Notes under the pieces: generated by a model
The model's database searches: none
What the model saw: only the letters and a program-made list of their open reading frames with translations
Told to the model about the DNA's origin: nothing
DNA from: Orbaceae bacterium ESL0727
GTDB taxonomy: Bacteria > Pseudomonadota > Gammaproteobacteria > Enterobacterales > Orbaceae
DNA length: 64,000 nucleotides
Direction: 5' to 3'
NCBI GenBank assembly: GCA_029433345.1
Contig: JAQTHY010000001.1
Coordinates: forward strand, 248,001-312,000
Part shown: in pieces, positions 45,341 to 55,940 of the stretch
Layout: each line of letters starts with the position of its first letter
Position numbering within the stretch: the stretch's first letter is position 1
Program-made: the position numbers and the translations under genes

Positions 45341-45397
45341 GAGTAAATTTGTGGTTTTATAAAAATTATAAAAACTCATATAACAAAGGGCGATAAT

Positions 45398-46612
45398 ATG
45401 ATAAATTTTCAAAAATCCAATAAGTTAGAGCATGTTTGCTACGACATACGTGGTCCAATTCTTGATCATGCCAAACGATTAGAAGAAGAAGGACAAAAAA
45501 TTCTTAAACTTAATATTGGAAATCCCGCGCATTTCGGTTTTACCGCCCCTGATGAATTACTTGTTGATGTCATTCGCAATTTACCGACCTCTGAAGGCTA
45601 CAGCGATTCCAAAGGTCTCTATTCTGCTCGCAAAGCCATTATGCAACGTTACCAAGCGCGCGGCATTACCAGCCTTGGTGTTGAAGATATTTATATTGGT
45701 AACGGTGTATCTGAATTAATTGTGCAATGTATGCAAGCGCTATTAAATAGCGGTGATGAAATATTAGTGCCGATGCCAGATTACCCACTTTGGACTGCAG
45801 CTGTCAGCTTATCTGGTGGTAATGCAGTACATTACATCTGCGATGAAGAAGCGAATTGGTCACCTGATATTGACGATATTAAAAAGAAGATCACCCCCAA
45901 AACCAAAGGGATTGTCATTATTAACCCAAATAATCCAACAGGTGCCGTCTATAGCAAAGAAGTGTTGTTAGATATTGCTGAACTCGCTCGTCAAAATAAC
46001 CTAATTATTTTTGCTGACGAAATCTATGATCAAATTCTTTATGATGATGCGGTGCACCACTCTATCGCCGCTTTAGCCCCTGACCTGTTTGTGATTACCA
46101 TGTGTGGCCTTTCTAAAACTTACCGTGCAGCCGGATTTAGGCAAGGTTGGATGGCACTTTGTGGACCCAAACAGCATGTCAAAGGTTATATTGAAGGGCT
46201 AAATATGCTCGCATCAATGCGACTTTGCGCCAATGTTCCTTTTCAACATGCGATTCAAGCAGCATTAGGGGGATATCAAAGTATTAATGAACTCACCGTG
46301 CCCGGGGGGCGACTTTACGATCAATGTATGCTCGCGTGGCGTCTACTTAATGATATCCCGGGTGTTTCTTGCACAAAACCACAAGGTGCACTTTACTTAT
46401 TCCCAAAATTTGATCAACAGAAATTCAATATCCATAATGACCAAAAATTGGTGTTAGATTTCTTATTACAAGAAAAAGTCCTCCTTGTGCAAGGATCTGG
46501 CTTTAATTGGCATAAACCTGATCACGTTCGGATTGTGGCACTCCCTCATATGAAAGAACTTGAAGCCGCTATCGGACGTCTGGCCAAGTTCCTCTCAACC
46601 TACAAACAGTAG
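45398..46612 (+). CDS. alaA: alanine aminotransferase AlaA
   Basis: AlaA is a PLP enzyme that makes alanine from pyruvate and glutamate. It is 404 residues (E. coli 405). The protein follows E. coli AlaA almost block for block: YDIRGPILDHAKRLEEEGQK, LKLNIGNPAHFGF, IYIGNGVSELIVQCMQALL, PNNPTGAVYSKE, the PLP Lys in CGLSKTYRAAGFRQGW and PDHVRIVALPHM. AAAGGGCGATA precedes the ATG. It is not part of the adjacent PTS operon. Confidence 0.97.
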   Translation: MINFQKSNKLEHVCYDIRGPILDHAKRLEEEGQKILKLNIGNPAHFGFTAPDELLVDVIRNLPTSEGYSDSKGLYSARKAIMQRYQARGITSLGVEDIYIGNGVSELIVQCMQALLNSGDEILVPMPDYPLWTAAVSLSGGNAVHYICDEEANWSPDIDDIKKKITPKTKGIVIINPNNPTGAVYSKEVLLDIAELARQNNLIIFADEIYDQILYDDAVHHSIAALAPDLFVITMCGLSKTYRAAGFRQGWMALCGPKQHVKGYIEGLNMLASMRLCANVPFQHAIQAALGGYQSINELTVPGGRLYDQCMLAWRLLNDIPGVSCTKPQGALYLFPKFDQQKFNIHNDQKLVLDFLLQEKVLLVQGSGFNWHKPDHVRIVALPHMKELEAAIGRLAKFLSTYKQ

Positions 46613-46674
46613 TGTTATGTAGGGCTTAGCATAACGTTTGCGGAAATAACGATGCGCTTATCTCGGCAAACGAC

Positions 46675-46704
46675 GTAGATTAGAGATAAGTAGATTAGAG
46701 ATAA
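46675..46704. repeat. perfect 15-bp tandem duplication
   Basis: GTAGATTAGAGATAA occurs twice in a row between alaA and queA. Confidence 0.85.
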
Positions 46705-46902
46705 AGCCAATGACAAAAGATGTAGATTGCAGAATAATCGTTTTGCAATCTACACCGCATAACCGTTGCCAAAATCACAATAAAATTGCATTATTCACGT
46801 TAATCAGTATATACTCATCGCCTAGCAAAGAGGGTGATTTTATCTTCAACTCAACTATTCCATCCACAATCACCTATGGAATGCGTTTAAAAATTTATCG
46901 TT

Positions 46903-47949
46903 ATGCAACTATCTGATTTTAATTTTACTTTACCTAATGAACTCATCGCGCGTTACCCAACCGAAAAACGCAGCGCCTGCCGTTTACTGTCACTCGATGG
47001 GAATAGTGGGCAGATCAAACATGAACAATTTACCGATATTCTCCATCACCTAAATCCGGGTGATCTACTGGTATTTAATAACACCCGCGTTATTCCCGCT
47101 CGCTTATATGGCAAAAAAGCGTCGGGCGGTAAGATAGAAATGTTAGTTGAGCGATTGCAAGATAATCACCGCGTGCTTGCCCATATTAAAGCGTCAAAAG
47201 CGCCGAAAGCAAACAGTGAACTGTTATTAGGTGAGGACGGATCGATTGCGGTTACTGTGCTAGGGCGACAAGGTGAACTCTTCGAACTCCAATTTCCTTC
47301 TGATGTGCTCACTATTTTAAATCAGATTGGGCATATTCCGCTGCCACCTTATATTGATAGACCTGATGAAGAGACAGACAAAGAACTCTATCAAACCGTC
47401 TATAGCAAAAGACCTGGTGCGGTGGCCGCGCCTACTGCCGGTTTGCATTTTGACGAAGCATTACTTGCGCAAATCAAAAATCAAGGTGTAGAAATGGCCT
47501 TCGTCACTTTACATGTCGGCGCCGGCACATTCCAACCGGTCAGAGTACAAAATATCGAATCGCATATTATGCATGCAGAATATGCCGAAGTGCCTGCTTC
47601 CGTGGTTGATGCCATTTTGGCATGTAAAGCACGTGGCAATAAAGTCGTTGCCGTTGGTACCACATCGGTCAGAGCCTTAGAAAGCGCCGCGCAAAAAACC
47701 GGTGTGATTGCACCATTTTTTGCAGATACCCGTATTTTTATCTATCCCGGCTACCATTTTAATGTCATTGATTCACTCATCACGAACTTTCATCTACCCG
47801 AATCAACATTAATCATGCTTGTTTCTGCTTTTGCGGGTTATGAACACACGATGCATGCCTATCAAGAAGCGGTTAAAGCGCGTTATCGCTTTTTTAGTTA
47901 CGGCGATGCCATGTATATCACCAAAAAAGATCAATCAATAACGATATAG
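46903..47949 (+). CDS. queA: S-adenosylmethionine:tRNA ribosyltransferase-isomerase QueA
   Basis: QueA transfers and isomerises the ribosyl part of SAM onto 7-aminomethyl-7-deazaguanine in tRNA, making epoxyqueuosine. The 348 residues begin [20 protein letters not shown] and contain [50 protein letters not shown] and [22 protein letters not shown]. It lies upstream of tgt with a 174-nt gap, the standard queuosine pair. Confidence 0.97.
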   Translation: MQLSDFNFTLPNELIARYPTEKRSACRLLSLDGNSGQIKHEQFTDILHHLNPGDLLVFNNTRVIPARLYGKKASGGKIEMLVERLQDNHRVLAHIKASKAPKANSELLLGEDGSIAVTVLGRQGELFELQFPSDVLTILNQIGHIPLPPYIDRPDEETDKELYQTVYSKRPGAVAAPTAGLHFDEALLAQIKNQGVEMAFVTLHVGAGTFQPVRVQNIESHIMHAEYAEVPASVVDAILACKARGNKVVAVGTTSVRALESAAQKTGVIAPFFADTRIFIYPGYHFNVIDSLITNFHLPESTLIMLVSAFAGYEHTMHAYQEAVKARYRFFSYGDAMYITKKDQSITI

Positions 47950-48057
47950 AAAACAATACCATAAAAAAACAAAGCTAGAGAAAAAACAATATAGAGACAA
48001 GGGTTATCGCGTTTCATCCTAACCCTCATTTATGTTGCTCATCCGCTATTGCGATGA

Positions 48058-49254
<1,197 letters not shown>

Positions 49255-49262
49255 TACCTTGC

Positions 49263-49288
49263 ATACCGTCGACCCTTGTCGACGGTAT
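49263..49288 (+). repeat. 3'-end hairpin family member (after tgt)
   Basis: Perfect 11-bp arms ATACCGTCGAC and GTCGACGGTAT with loop CCTT. No U tract follows. It begins 8 nt past the tgt stop. Confidence 0.75.
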
Positions 49289-49429
49289 TGCATTGCGTAT
49301 CATTAGGCGAAAAAACAGGCATCTGCGCCAAAATCGCACCGCGAATGATAACCCTATCAACTTGCTGATCTTTTTGTCGCTATCATCGCGGCAACACGGC
49401 TATTTTTAGAGAAAATTACCGCTAGGGGC

Positions 49430-49458
49430 TTGACACTTCTCAGCTAGCGCAGTATTAT
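49430..49458 (+). promoter_or_regulatory. promoter of tRNA-Pro
   Basis: TTGACA (49430-49435) and TATTAT (49453-49458) are exactly 17 nt apart and 12 nt before the tRNA. The GC-containing discriminator GCGCATCC suggests stringent (ppGpp) control. Confidence 0.8.
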
Positions 49459-49470
49459 GCGCATCCTAAA

Positions 49471-49547
49471 CGGCGAGTAGCGCAGCTTGGTAGCGCAACT
49501 GGTTTGGGACCAGTGGGTCGGAGGTTCGAATCCTCTCTCGCCGACCA
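49471..49547 (+). tRNA. tRNA-Pro, anticodon UGG
   Basis: This 77-nt tRNA has an encoded CCA. The acceptor CGGCGAG pairs with CTCGCCG. The D arm is GCGC/GCGC, the anticodon stem ACTGG/CCAGT with loop TTTGGGA (anticodon TGG), and the T loop TTCGAAT. It looks identical to E. coli proM as I recall it. It is expressed from its own promoter. Confidence 0.98.
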
Positions 49548-49565
49548 ATCAATTTTATAAGAAAG

Positions 49566-49589
49566 CCGACTTAATTAGTCGGTTTTTTT
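49566..49589 (+). terminator. intrinsic terminator of tRNA-Pro
   Basis: Arms CCGAC and GTCGG, loop TTAATTA, followed by seven T. It lies about 20 nt past the tRNA. Confidence 0.85.
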
Positions 49590-49798
49590 ATATCCGCAAT
49601 AAAGTTAACCATAAGCGCTGTGTGCATTATCATATTGTTAAAACTATGCTGCATTAAAAACATGCTGCCTAATTCAGCTACACCAACGTAGCTCTACCCT
49701 AAATATGCATCAATAAGATTGCCCGCCATGACGTCTACGCGCTAAAAAAGATAGGAAAAGCAAGATAGAAGATAGACAAAAAATAGACTATTTTTTTG

Positions 49799-49832
49799 GA
49801 TGTTTCAGAACTAGTATACGTTTATGTCAAAT
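49799..49832 (-). repeat. dispersed intergenic element, copy 4
   Basis: GATGTTTCAGAACT, then AGTA, then TACGTTTATGTCAAAT, preceded by CTATTTTTTTG. Same orientation as the copies at 5405, 14259 and 34311. Confidence 0.75.
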
Positions 49833-49871
49833 ATTTTGGGTAGATGCCAATGCCATGACAGCCATAATCAT

Positions 49872-49905
49872 GAAAAAAAAACCAGCTTAGCTAAGCTGGC
49901 AAATG
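49872..49905 (-). terminator. strong intrinsic terminator for a minus-strand transcript
   Basis: The perfect inverted repeat CCAGCTTAGCTAAGCTGG (49882-49899) is followed on the minus strand by nine T. No intact minus-strand gene lies upstream, only a fragment. Confidence 0.75.
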
Positions 49906-49950
49906 AGTTCAATGCAATCTAACAATATAAAAGAGTCTACCTATGTTACG

Positions 49951-50109
49951 TTAATATTTCAGTAAACTAAAATGATTCTCTTTTGTATTTCCATCTTTAT
50001 TGTCATATTTCTTTTTTTGATTCGCTATCTTGGCTGGTGTTCGTCCTAAGTGTTTCCACAAGCCACAAGTAAATAGTTCACCAGAGATTTTACACAATAA
50101 TTCGACTGC
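49951..50109 (-). pseudogene. unrecognised gene remnant (52 codons)
   Basis: A minus-strand frame between stops encodes AVELLCKISGELFTCGLW, then KHLGRTPAKIANQ and a Lys/Asn-rich tail ending HFSLLKY. It has no start codon, yet a strong terminator follows about 45 nt later, so it is probably the 3' end of a decayed gene. Further upstream on this strand, at about 50163-50199, the codons read EELKNNYLGKGQ, which faintly resembles the VENNYLG region. The family is unknown. Confidence 0.35.
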
Positions 50110-50437
50110 TTATAAGTTTTTTTTAGAATCTTATTTAGAGCTATCTCACAATTTCAGAAAAGTTATTGCCCTTTTCCGAGATAATTATTTTTCAGCTCCT
50201 CAATAATCGTTACCGTTCAAGCTGATCGCTATTTTTTGTTCACTACCCACATTCGATAAATACAAAATAACATGGCCTAAGTCGCCGCTCATAGCACATA
50301 TATATAACCAAAAGTAATATAAATATAAACAATCGGCATTTCTCATCCTGCCTTAATCTTCTTATAGTAAATCTAGTTTAGCGATACGTGTGATGCTTTC
50401 AAATCGATGTGATTAACTAAAAGATAAGGAATGTGTG

Positions 50438-52069
50438 ATGGCAATATTAAAGATATATGCACGGTGGCAAGCTGCCATTGCGATTAGCTTAGCGGGATTA
50501 TTAACCTTTAGTGCCTATGCGGATACCAAAACCGATCATCAAGCCGATCAAACGCCACAATATGGCGGAACATTAGTGGTTCACTACGCAGGCGAACAGC
50601 GTGTACTCAATCCTGCGCTTAGGGCTTCTACCGGTATTTACGAAGTTGCAGGGAAAATAGTTGAATCACTGGTCGATTTAGATGCTGACGGTAATATTGT
50701 CCCCGTCTTAGCCACCTCTTGGGTAGCTGAACCCGATGGTAAAACCATCACCTTCAAACTGCGCGAAGGGGTAAAATGGCATGATGGCCAACCGTTTACC
50801 GCATCCGACGTACAATATAGTGCGCTAGAATTTTGGAAAAAACGGCTTAATTTTTCGACCGCGCTGCAACTGAATTTAGACGCTGTCGACACACCAGATG
50901 ATCATACCGCCGTCTTTCACTATTCACGCCCAATGCCATTAGATTTACTGTTACGTGCACTTGTCGATCTCGGTTATGTTGTGCCACGCCATCTTTATGA
51001 AGGTACCGATGTGCTAAACAATCCTTATAATTTAGCGCCTGTCGGAACCGGCCCTTTTAAATTTGTCGACTATAAACGTGGTCAATATATTATTGCTGAA
51101 CGCAATCCTGATTATTGGCGCCAAGGTTACCCTTATTTAGATAAAATTGTCTGGCGAATTATTGACGATAAGTCATCTGCCTCGGCAGCGCTTGAAAGCG
51201 GACAGATCGATATGAGCCTTTATTCCAAACTCAGTCTCGCTGATATTGATCGCTTTAAACAAAATCCACGTTTCGAAGTGCGCAGTAAAGGTACCGAAGG
51301 GAATGTTTTTAACAATACTCTTGAATTTAATTTTCGTAATCCGATTATTGCCGATAAACGGGTGCGCCAAGCCATTGTTCAGTCATTAGATATCCCCTTT
51401 TTTATTGATAACTTTTTGTACGGTTTTGGCCAGCCGGCAACAGGATTGATTCCATCATCCTCAAAAGCATTTTACCCAAGCAATAGCCATATCGTTTACC
51501 CTTTTGATCGCAAAGCAGCCAATCAGTTATTAGATGAAGCTGGCTATCCGCGTAAAGCGGGCGGTAATCGCTTTGATCTCAAACTGGTCCATATGAATAA
51601 TGGTGAAGATGTGCCACTTTTTTCCACTTTTATTCAACAATCCTTAGCCGAAATAGGCATTAACGTGACTATCGTCAATCTCGATACCGCTGGCGCCTTA
51701 AATGCCGTTTATAAGCAGCATGATTTTGATATCGCCACCGGTTGGCACCAATATCGCGGCGATCCGGCAGTATCAACAACCGTTTGGCTCCGTTCAGGCA
51801 GTCCAGATGGGGCGCCATGGACGAATCAATATGGCTGGCAATCCGATACCGTTGATACATTGATTGATAATGCCGCCACAGAAATCGATCCTGACAAACG
51901 TAAAGCGCTCTATGCTCAACTCGTCGATATCGTGAATGATCAATTACCACTCTATTTTGCGACTGAACGCGATTTTATTTCGGTCATTAACGCGAAAAAA
52001 GTCCATAATCACCACAATACGGCACGTTGGCCATCAAGTAGTTGGTTTGATGTTTGGGTTGAAAAATAA
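50438..52069 (+). CDS. family 5 (dipeptide/nickel) ABC substrate-binding protein
   Basis: This periplasmic solute-binding protein of the peptide/nickel/opine class feeds the permeases downstream. It has 543 residues from the ATG at 50438 (AAGGA 7 nt upstream). A signal peptide ends FSAYA-D, with a mature SBP_bac_5 fold: KLREGVKWHDGQPFTASDV, TGPFKFVDYKRGQYIIAERN and VRQAIVQSLDIPFFIDN. It is the first gene of a six-gene operon. The ligand is unknown; the downstream P5C-reductase-like and VOC enzymes suggest a small imino or amino compound or peptide (inference). Confidence 0.9.
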   Translation: MAILKIYARWQAAIAISLAGLLTFSAYADTKTDHQADQTPQYGGTLVVHYAGEQRVLNPALRASTGIYEVAGKIVESLVDLDADGNIVPVLATSWVAEPDGKTITFKLREGVKWHDGQPFTASDVQYSALEFWKKRLNFSTALQLNLDAVDTPDDHTAVFHYSRPMPLDLLLRALVDLGYVVPRHLYEGTDVLNNPYNLAPVGTGPFKFVDYKRGQYIIAERNPDYWRQGYPYLDKIVWRIIDDKSSASAALESGQIDMSLYSKLSLADIDRFKQNPRFEVRSKGTEGNVFNNTLEFNFRNPIIADKRVRQAIVQSLDIPFFIDNFLYGFGQPATGLIPSSSKAFYPSNSHIVYPFDRKAANQLLDEAGYPRKAGGNRFDLKLVHMNNGEDVPLFSTFIQQSLAEIGINVTIVNLDTAGALNAVYKQHDFDIATGWHQYRGDPAVSTTVWLRSGSPDGAPWTNQYGWQSDTVDTLIDNAATEIDPDKRKALYAQLVDIVNDQLPLYFATERDFISVINAKKVHNHHNTARWPSSSWFDVWVEK

Positions 52070-52096
52070 TTCGCTTAATATTGGGATCGCAACACC

Positions 52097-53092
52097 ATGA
52101 TGCAGTTACTGTTTCTCGCTTTACGACGATTGCTCACCACCATACCGACACTATTCATTGTGTTGATTGGGCTATTTTTACTGTTACAACTGGCACCAGG
52201 CGATACCGTAGACGCCCTGCTTGCCCAAATTGGTGGTGCCGAAGGGAGCGTGATTGATGAGATGCGACGCCAATATGAACTTGACCAAAGCACCGCTACA
52301 CGCCTTTTTAACTATTTATGGCGACTCATCCATTTTGATCTCGGGCAATCTGCGATTTACAGTAAACCGGTTGCGGCTGTTATTATGGAAAGGTTACCAG
52401 CAACTTTACTCCTTATGGTTAGCGCCCTATTGCTGGCTTTTTCACTCGGCACATTATTAGGGATTTTTGCTGCCCAAAAAGTGAATCGTTGGCAAGACTC
52501 ACTCATCTCGATTTTGGGATTGATCTGCTATTCAGTGCCCTCTTTTTGGTTAGCCCTCATGGGGATTGTGCTCTTTTCTATCTATCTTAACTGGTTACCG
52601 GCGAGCGGTTTTGGATCGGTTGGAGAACACCTGACGGGCATAGCGGCCTGCTTAGATACCGCTTGGTATTTAATTTTACCTACTGTAACACTGGCCCTCG
52701 TCTATCTCGCCATTTTTTTACGGATGATGCGTGCTTCGCTGCTAGAAGTATCCAAACTGGATTTTGTCAAAACAGCTAAAGCAAAAGGCTTAACGGCACG
52801 TGCCATTTTAGTTCATCACATTTTACGGAATGCGATGTTACCGATGCTCACGTTGATTGGTTTACAGGTAGGCACATTACTGGGGGGATCAGTCGTTATC
52901 GAAACCATTTTTGCCATTCCCGGGCTTGGGCGATTAGCTTACGATTCGGTTGTGCAACGTGATCTCAACACACTGCTCGGCGTGGTCTTTATCTCGGCAC
53001 TCTTAGTGATTGTGATCAATTTTATTGTGGATCTACTCTATGCCAAACTCGATCCCCGTATTGCCACATCCCAAACCACGAGGCGATCATAA
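52097..53092 (+). CDS. ABC transporter permease (DppB/OppB type)
   Basis: This 331-residue inner-membrane permease has six hydrophobic segments. The N-terminal helix is followed by the DppB-type APGDTVDALL loop, and the EAA motif region reads SKLDFVKTAKAKGLTARAILVHHILRNAMLP. It pairs with the next permease, whose start overlaps this stop (TAATG). Confidence 0.92.
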   Translation: MMQLLFLALRRLLTTIPTLFIVLIGLFLLLQLAPGDTVDALLAQIGGAEGSVIDEMRRQYELDQSTATRLFNYLWRLIHFDLGQSAIYSKPVAAVIMERLPATLLLMVSALLLAFSLGTLLGIFAAQKVNRWQDSLISILGLICYSVPSFWLALMGIVLFSIYLNWLPASGFGSVGEHLTGIAACLDTAWYLILPTVTLALVYLAIFLRMMRASLLEVSKLDFVKTAKAKGLTARAILVHHILRNAMLPMLTLIGLQVGTLLGGSVVIETIFAIPGLGRLAYDSVVQRDLNTLLGVVFISALLVIVINFIVDLLYAKLDPRIATSQTTRRS

Positions 53093-53931
53093 TGCAATTA
53101 TTAAAAAACTATTTTCGCAGCCCTGCCGCCAGTTTAGGGTTAATTTTACTGCTGTTGATTATTATCGTTGCGCTGATTGCGGGCTGGATCTTTCCAACGA
53201 ATCCCTTGAGTTTAGCCGGTCGTCCACTCCAATGGCCGTTTACGAATCCTAAATTTTGGTTGGGTACCGATCAAGTTGGACGCGATATTGCCGCACAACT
53301 ATTTCATGGTGCGCGTATCTCACTGCTTATCGGTTTAGTGGCCACCTTGATTGCGATCTTTATCGGTATTGTTATTGGCGCCCTATCAGGTTTTTACGGC
53401 GGCGTGATTGATGATCTTTTAATGCGTATCACCGAATCTTTTCAGATCTTACCCAATTTTCTGCTGTTATTGGTCGCTGTCGCCATATTTGGTTCGACAC
53501 TGCCTATTGTCGTCATCGCCATCGGTGCCGTTTCGTGGCCATCGGTTGCACGGTTAACGCGAGCAGAATTTTTATCATTACGCCAGCGTGAATTTGTGCA
53601 AGCCGGCCGAACGCTCGGGATGAGTAATACGCGATTGATGTTTAGAGAGATTCTCCCTAACGCTTTACCTCCAGTCATTATGTATGCCAGTGTGATTCTA
53701 TCCACGGCAATCTTAATGGAAAGCGCACTCGCTTTTTTACATCTTTCTGACCCAAACGTGGCGTCATGGGGGAACTTAATTGGCGGTGGTCGTGCAGTAC
53801 TTCGACAACAATGGTATGTGTCAGCACTCCCTGGTATTGCTATGTTATTGACTGTTTTAGCCATCTCGTTAGTAGGGCAAGGCCTGAATGATGCACTCAA
53901 TCCGCGATTACAAAAACAGAATCCATCATGA
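53092..53931 (+). CDS. ABC transporter permease (DppC/OppC type)
   Basis: This 279-residue inner-membrane permease has the OppC N-terminal segment and then LGTDQVGRDIAAQLFHGARISLLIG, a family hallmark. The EAA loop is SLRQREFVQAGRTLGMSNTRLMFREILPNALPP. It overlaps the previous gene by one base. The gap after it is unusually long (275 nt) and holds short tandem repeats, yet the ATPase gene follows in the same direction. Confidence 0.92.
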   Translation: MQLLKNYFRSPAASLGLILLLLIIIVALIAGWIFPTNPLSLAGRPLQWPFTNPKFWLGTDQVGRDIAAQLFHGARISLLIGLVATLIAIFIGIVIGALSGFYGGVIDDLLMRITESFQILPNFLLLLVAVAIFGSTLPIVVIAIGAVSWPSVARLTRAEFLSLRQREFVQAGRTLGMSNTRLMFREILPNALPPVIMYASVILSTAILMESALAFLHLSDPNVASWGNLIGGGRAVLRQQWYVSALPGIAMLLTVLAISLVGQGLNDALNPRLQKQNPS

Positions 53932-54081
53932 CATTATCCATGCCGATAACTGTACCTAAGGTGAGATAATTGGGCGCATTGATGGCAATAACAGACCAGT
54001 ACCACCGTAAGTAAAAACAGTATTAGCTAAAAAATAACGCATAAAAAAATAGCCCATAAAATAGTGAGAAATAAGCGTTCG

Positions 54082-54145
54082 GTTAAATAACAATACTGTT
54101 ACATAACAACGCTGTTAAATAAGAATGCTATTAAATAAGAATAAA
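54082..54145. repeat. 16-bp degenerate tandem array (4 units)
   Basis: The units are GTTAAATAACAATACT, GTTACATAACAACGCT, GTTAAATAAGAATGCT and ATTAAATAAGAATAAA, in the gap between the permease and ATPase genes. Confidence 0.75.
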
Positions 54146-54206
54146 TAAGAAAATACTAACCAAGAACAGTGTAACACAGTAAAAACGTTAAAAATAAGGC
54201 TAAACC

Positions 54207-55928
54207 ATGATGACATCGCCACTACTTTCTATTAAACAGCTCACCGTCGATCTGCCATGCGGTAGTGATAGGCCTTATGCTGTCAATAATGTCTCACTTG
54301 ATCTTTATGCCAATGAAATCTTATGTATTGTCGGTGAAAGTGGTTCGGGGAAATCGATCCTTTCTAGCGCAATTATGGGATTATTACCTGACGGTGTTAC
54401 CGTTTCACAAGGCGAAATTTTATTTTCCGACCATGCCCTTGCGCGGGAAAGCGATCGTAATGAGCATGACAAGGGTAACACCCATAATCATGTAGATAAG
54501 CCAATCTATCGCGATATCTTAACCTTTACTGATGCACAAATGCGCGCAATCCGTGGCGCACGAATTGGCATGGTATTCCAAGATCCGATGACGGCGCTAA
54601 ATCCCCTCAAAACCATTGCGAATCAGATTGGGGAAATGTTCCGCATCCATACTAAGTTGCCTAAACGGGTTATTCATCAAAAAGTACTTTCGCTCCTAAA
54701 CGATGTCAACATTCCTAATCCGGAACAGGCTGCGAATGCGTATCCCCATGAATTATCGGGTGGTCAACGGCAAAGAGCCATGATTGCGATGGCATTAGCA
54801 CTGGAACCTGTTTTGCTGATTGCCGATGAACCGACGACCGCGCTTGATGTGACGACCCAATCACATATCTTAACGCTGATTCGCGAACTACAAATCCGTA
54901 AAGGAACCGCGGTACTTTTTATTACCCATGATTTTGGTGTAGTAGCAGATATCGCGACACGTGTTGCGGTGATGGAAAAGGGGAATCTTGTCGAACAAGG
55001 GAATGCCGATGATCTGCTTAATCATCCAACCCATCCTTATACACAATCATTAATTGCTGCGGTTCCACCTTTGACACCTAGCGATGTGCGAATCATCAGC
55101 AAAGAGATTATTTTAACAGTCAACTCAGTCAGTAAGACTTATCAAAATCATGCCTTGTTTAGCCGTCATCGCCGTGTCACCCATGCCGTCGATCAGGTCA
55201 GTTTTCAGGTACCGAAAGGCAGTACGCTCGGTATTGTCGGCGAAAGTGGATCAGGTAAGTCAACCTTAGCACGTTGTATTAGTAAACTGTTAACCATTGA
55301 TAATGGCACTATTGAATTCAATCATACCGATATTGCCCATCTCAAAGGGAAAGCGCTAAAACAGTATCGACATGCCATTCAGATGGTGTTTCAAGACCCT
55401 TATGCCTCACTCAATCCACGTCGTAAAGTGGGCGATCAAGTGGCGATTGGACCGCGATTATATGGTGCATCTAAACAGCAGGCACGCGCAAAAGCGGAGC
55501 AGTTATTCACGCTAGTCGGGCTGGATCGCGAAGCACTCAACCGTTATCCACATGAATTTTCGGGAGGACAGCGACAACGCATTGGTTTAGCACGTGCGTT
55601 AGCTTTAGATCCGGCAATTTTAATTGCCGACGAGCCGGTATCGGCGTTAGATGTCTCTGTACAGACCCAAGTGATCACGTTATTAGATGAACTGCGCACA
55701 AAATTGGGACTGACCCTTTTATTTATCACCCACGATTTACGTGTTGCCGCCCAAATTTGCGATCAGATTATTGTGATGCACGCAGGCAAAATTGTCGAAC
55801 AGGGCATTGCTTCGCAAGTTTTTCTCCATCCACAGCATGAATATACTCAACGTTTAATCGCTGCCGTACCTGGCCGCGGTTGGAATCCACCACGATTAAT
55901 TGATATGTCACCCGCTATACACATTTAA
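54207..55928 (+). CDS. fused two-domain ABC ATPase (YejF/GsiA type)
   Basis: This 573-residue protein carries two full nucleotide-binding domains. Domain 1 (about 5-265) has GESGSGKS, LSGGQRQRAMIAMALALEP and LIADEPTTALD. Domain 2 (about 305-560) has GESGSGKST, FSGGQRQRIGLARALALDP and LIADEPVSALD. Each domain ends in the oligopeptide-type segment (HPTHPYTQSLIAAVP, HPQHEYTQRLIAAVPG). It powers the DppBC-type permeases upstream. A His/Asn/Asp-rich insert sits in domain 1 at about residues 75-105. Confidence 0.92.
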   Translation: MMTSPLLSIKQLTVDLPCGSDRPYAVNNVSLDLYANEILCIVGESGSGKSILSSAIMGLLPDGVTVSQGEILFSDHALARESDRNEHDKGNTHNHVDKPIYRDILTFTDAQMRAIRGARIGMVFQDPMTALNPLKTIANQIGEMFRIHTKLPKRVIHQKVLSLLNDVNIPNPEQAANAYPHELSGGQRQRAMIAMALALEPVLLIADEPTTALDVTTQSHILTLIRELQIRKGTAVLFITHDFGVVADIATRVAVMEKGNLVEQGNADDLLNHPTHPYTQSLIAAVPPLTPSDVRIISKEIILTVNSVSKTYQNHALFSRHRRVTHAVDQVSFQVPKGSTLGIVGESGSGKSTLARCISKLLTIDNGTIEFNHTDIAHLKGKALKQYRHAIQMVFQDPYASLNPRRKVGDQVAIGPRLYGASKQQARAKAEQLFTLVGLDREALNRYPHEFSGGQRQRIGLARALALDPAILIADEPVSALDVSVQTQVITLLDELRTKLGLTLLFITHDLRVAAQICDQIIVMHAGKIVEQGIASQVFLHPQHEYTQRLIAAVPGRGWNPPRLIDMSPAIHI

Positions 55929-55940
55929 GGAGCGTATAAA

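Larger units (their letters stand above)
44946..45397. other. divergent region between PTS operon and alaA
   Basis: These 452 nt carry both promoters, the right copy of the 34-bp direct repeat (45307-45340) and a possible 21-codon Lys-rich ORF (45132-45197). No known RNA or riboswitch is recognised. Confidence 0.55.
49591..50437. other. 847-nt region between tRNA-Pro and the ABC binding protein gene
   Basis: No intact gene is seen. It holds the dispersed element (49799-49832), a strong minus-strand terminator (49872-49905), a 52-codon minus-strand protein fragment (49951-50109) and a plus-strand promoter area for the ABC operon (about 50330-50430). Confidence 0.6.

Noticed and set aside
49471-49547. 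tRNA-Pro as an integration site of a mobile element
   Set aside because: No integrase and no repeat of the tRNA 3' end seen downstream within the window.
53442-53900. Minus-strand 152-codon ORF opposite the DppC-type permease
   Set aside because: Antisense to a well-supported membrane permease; no independent features.
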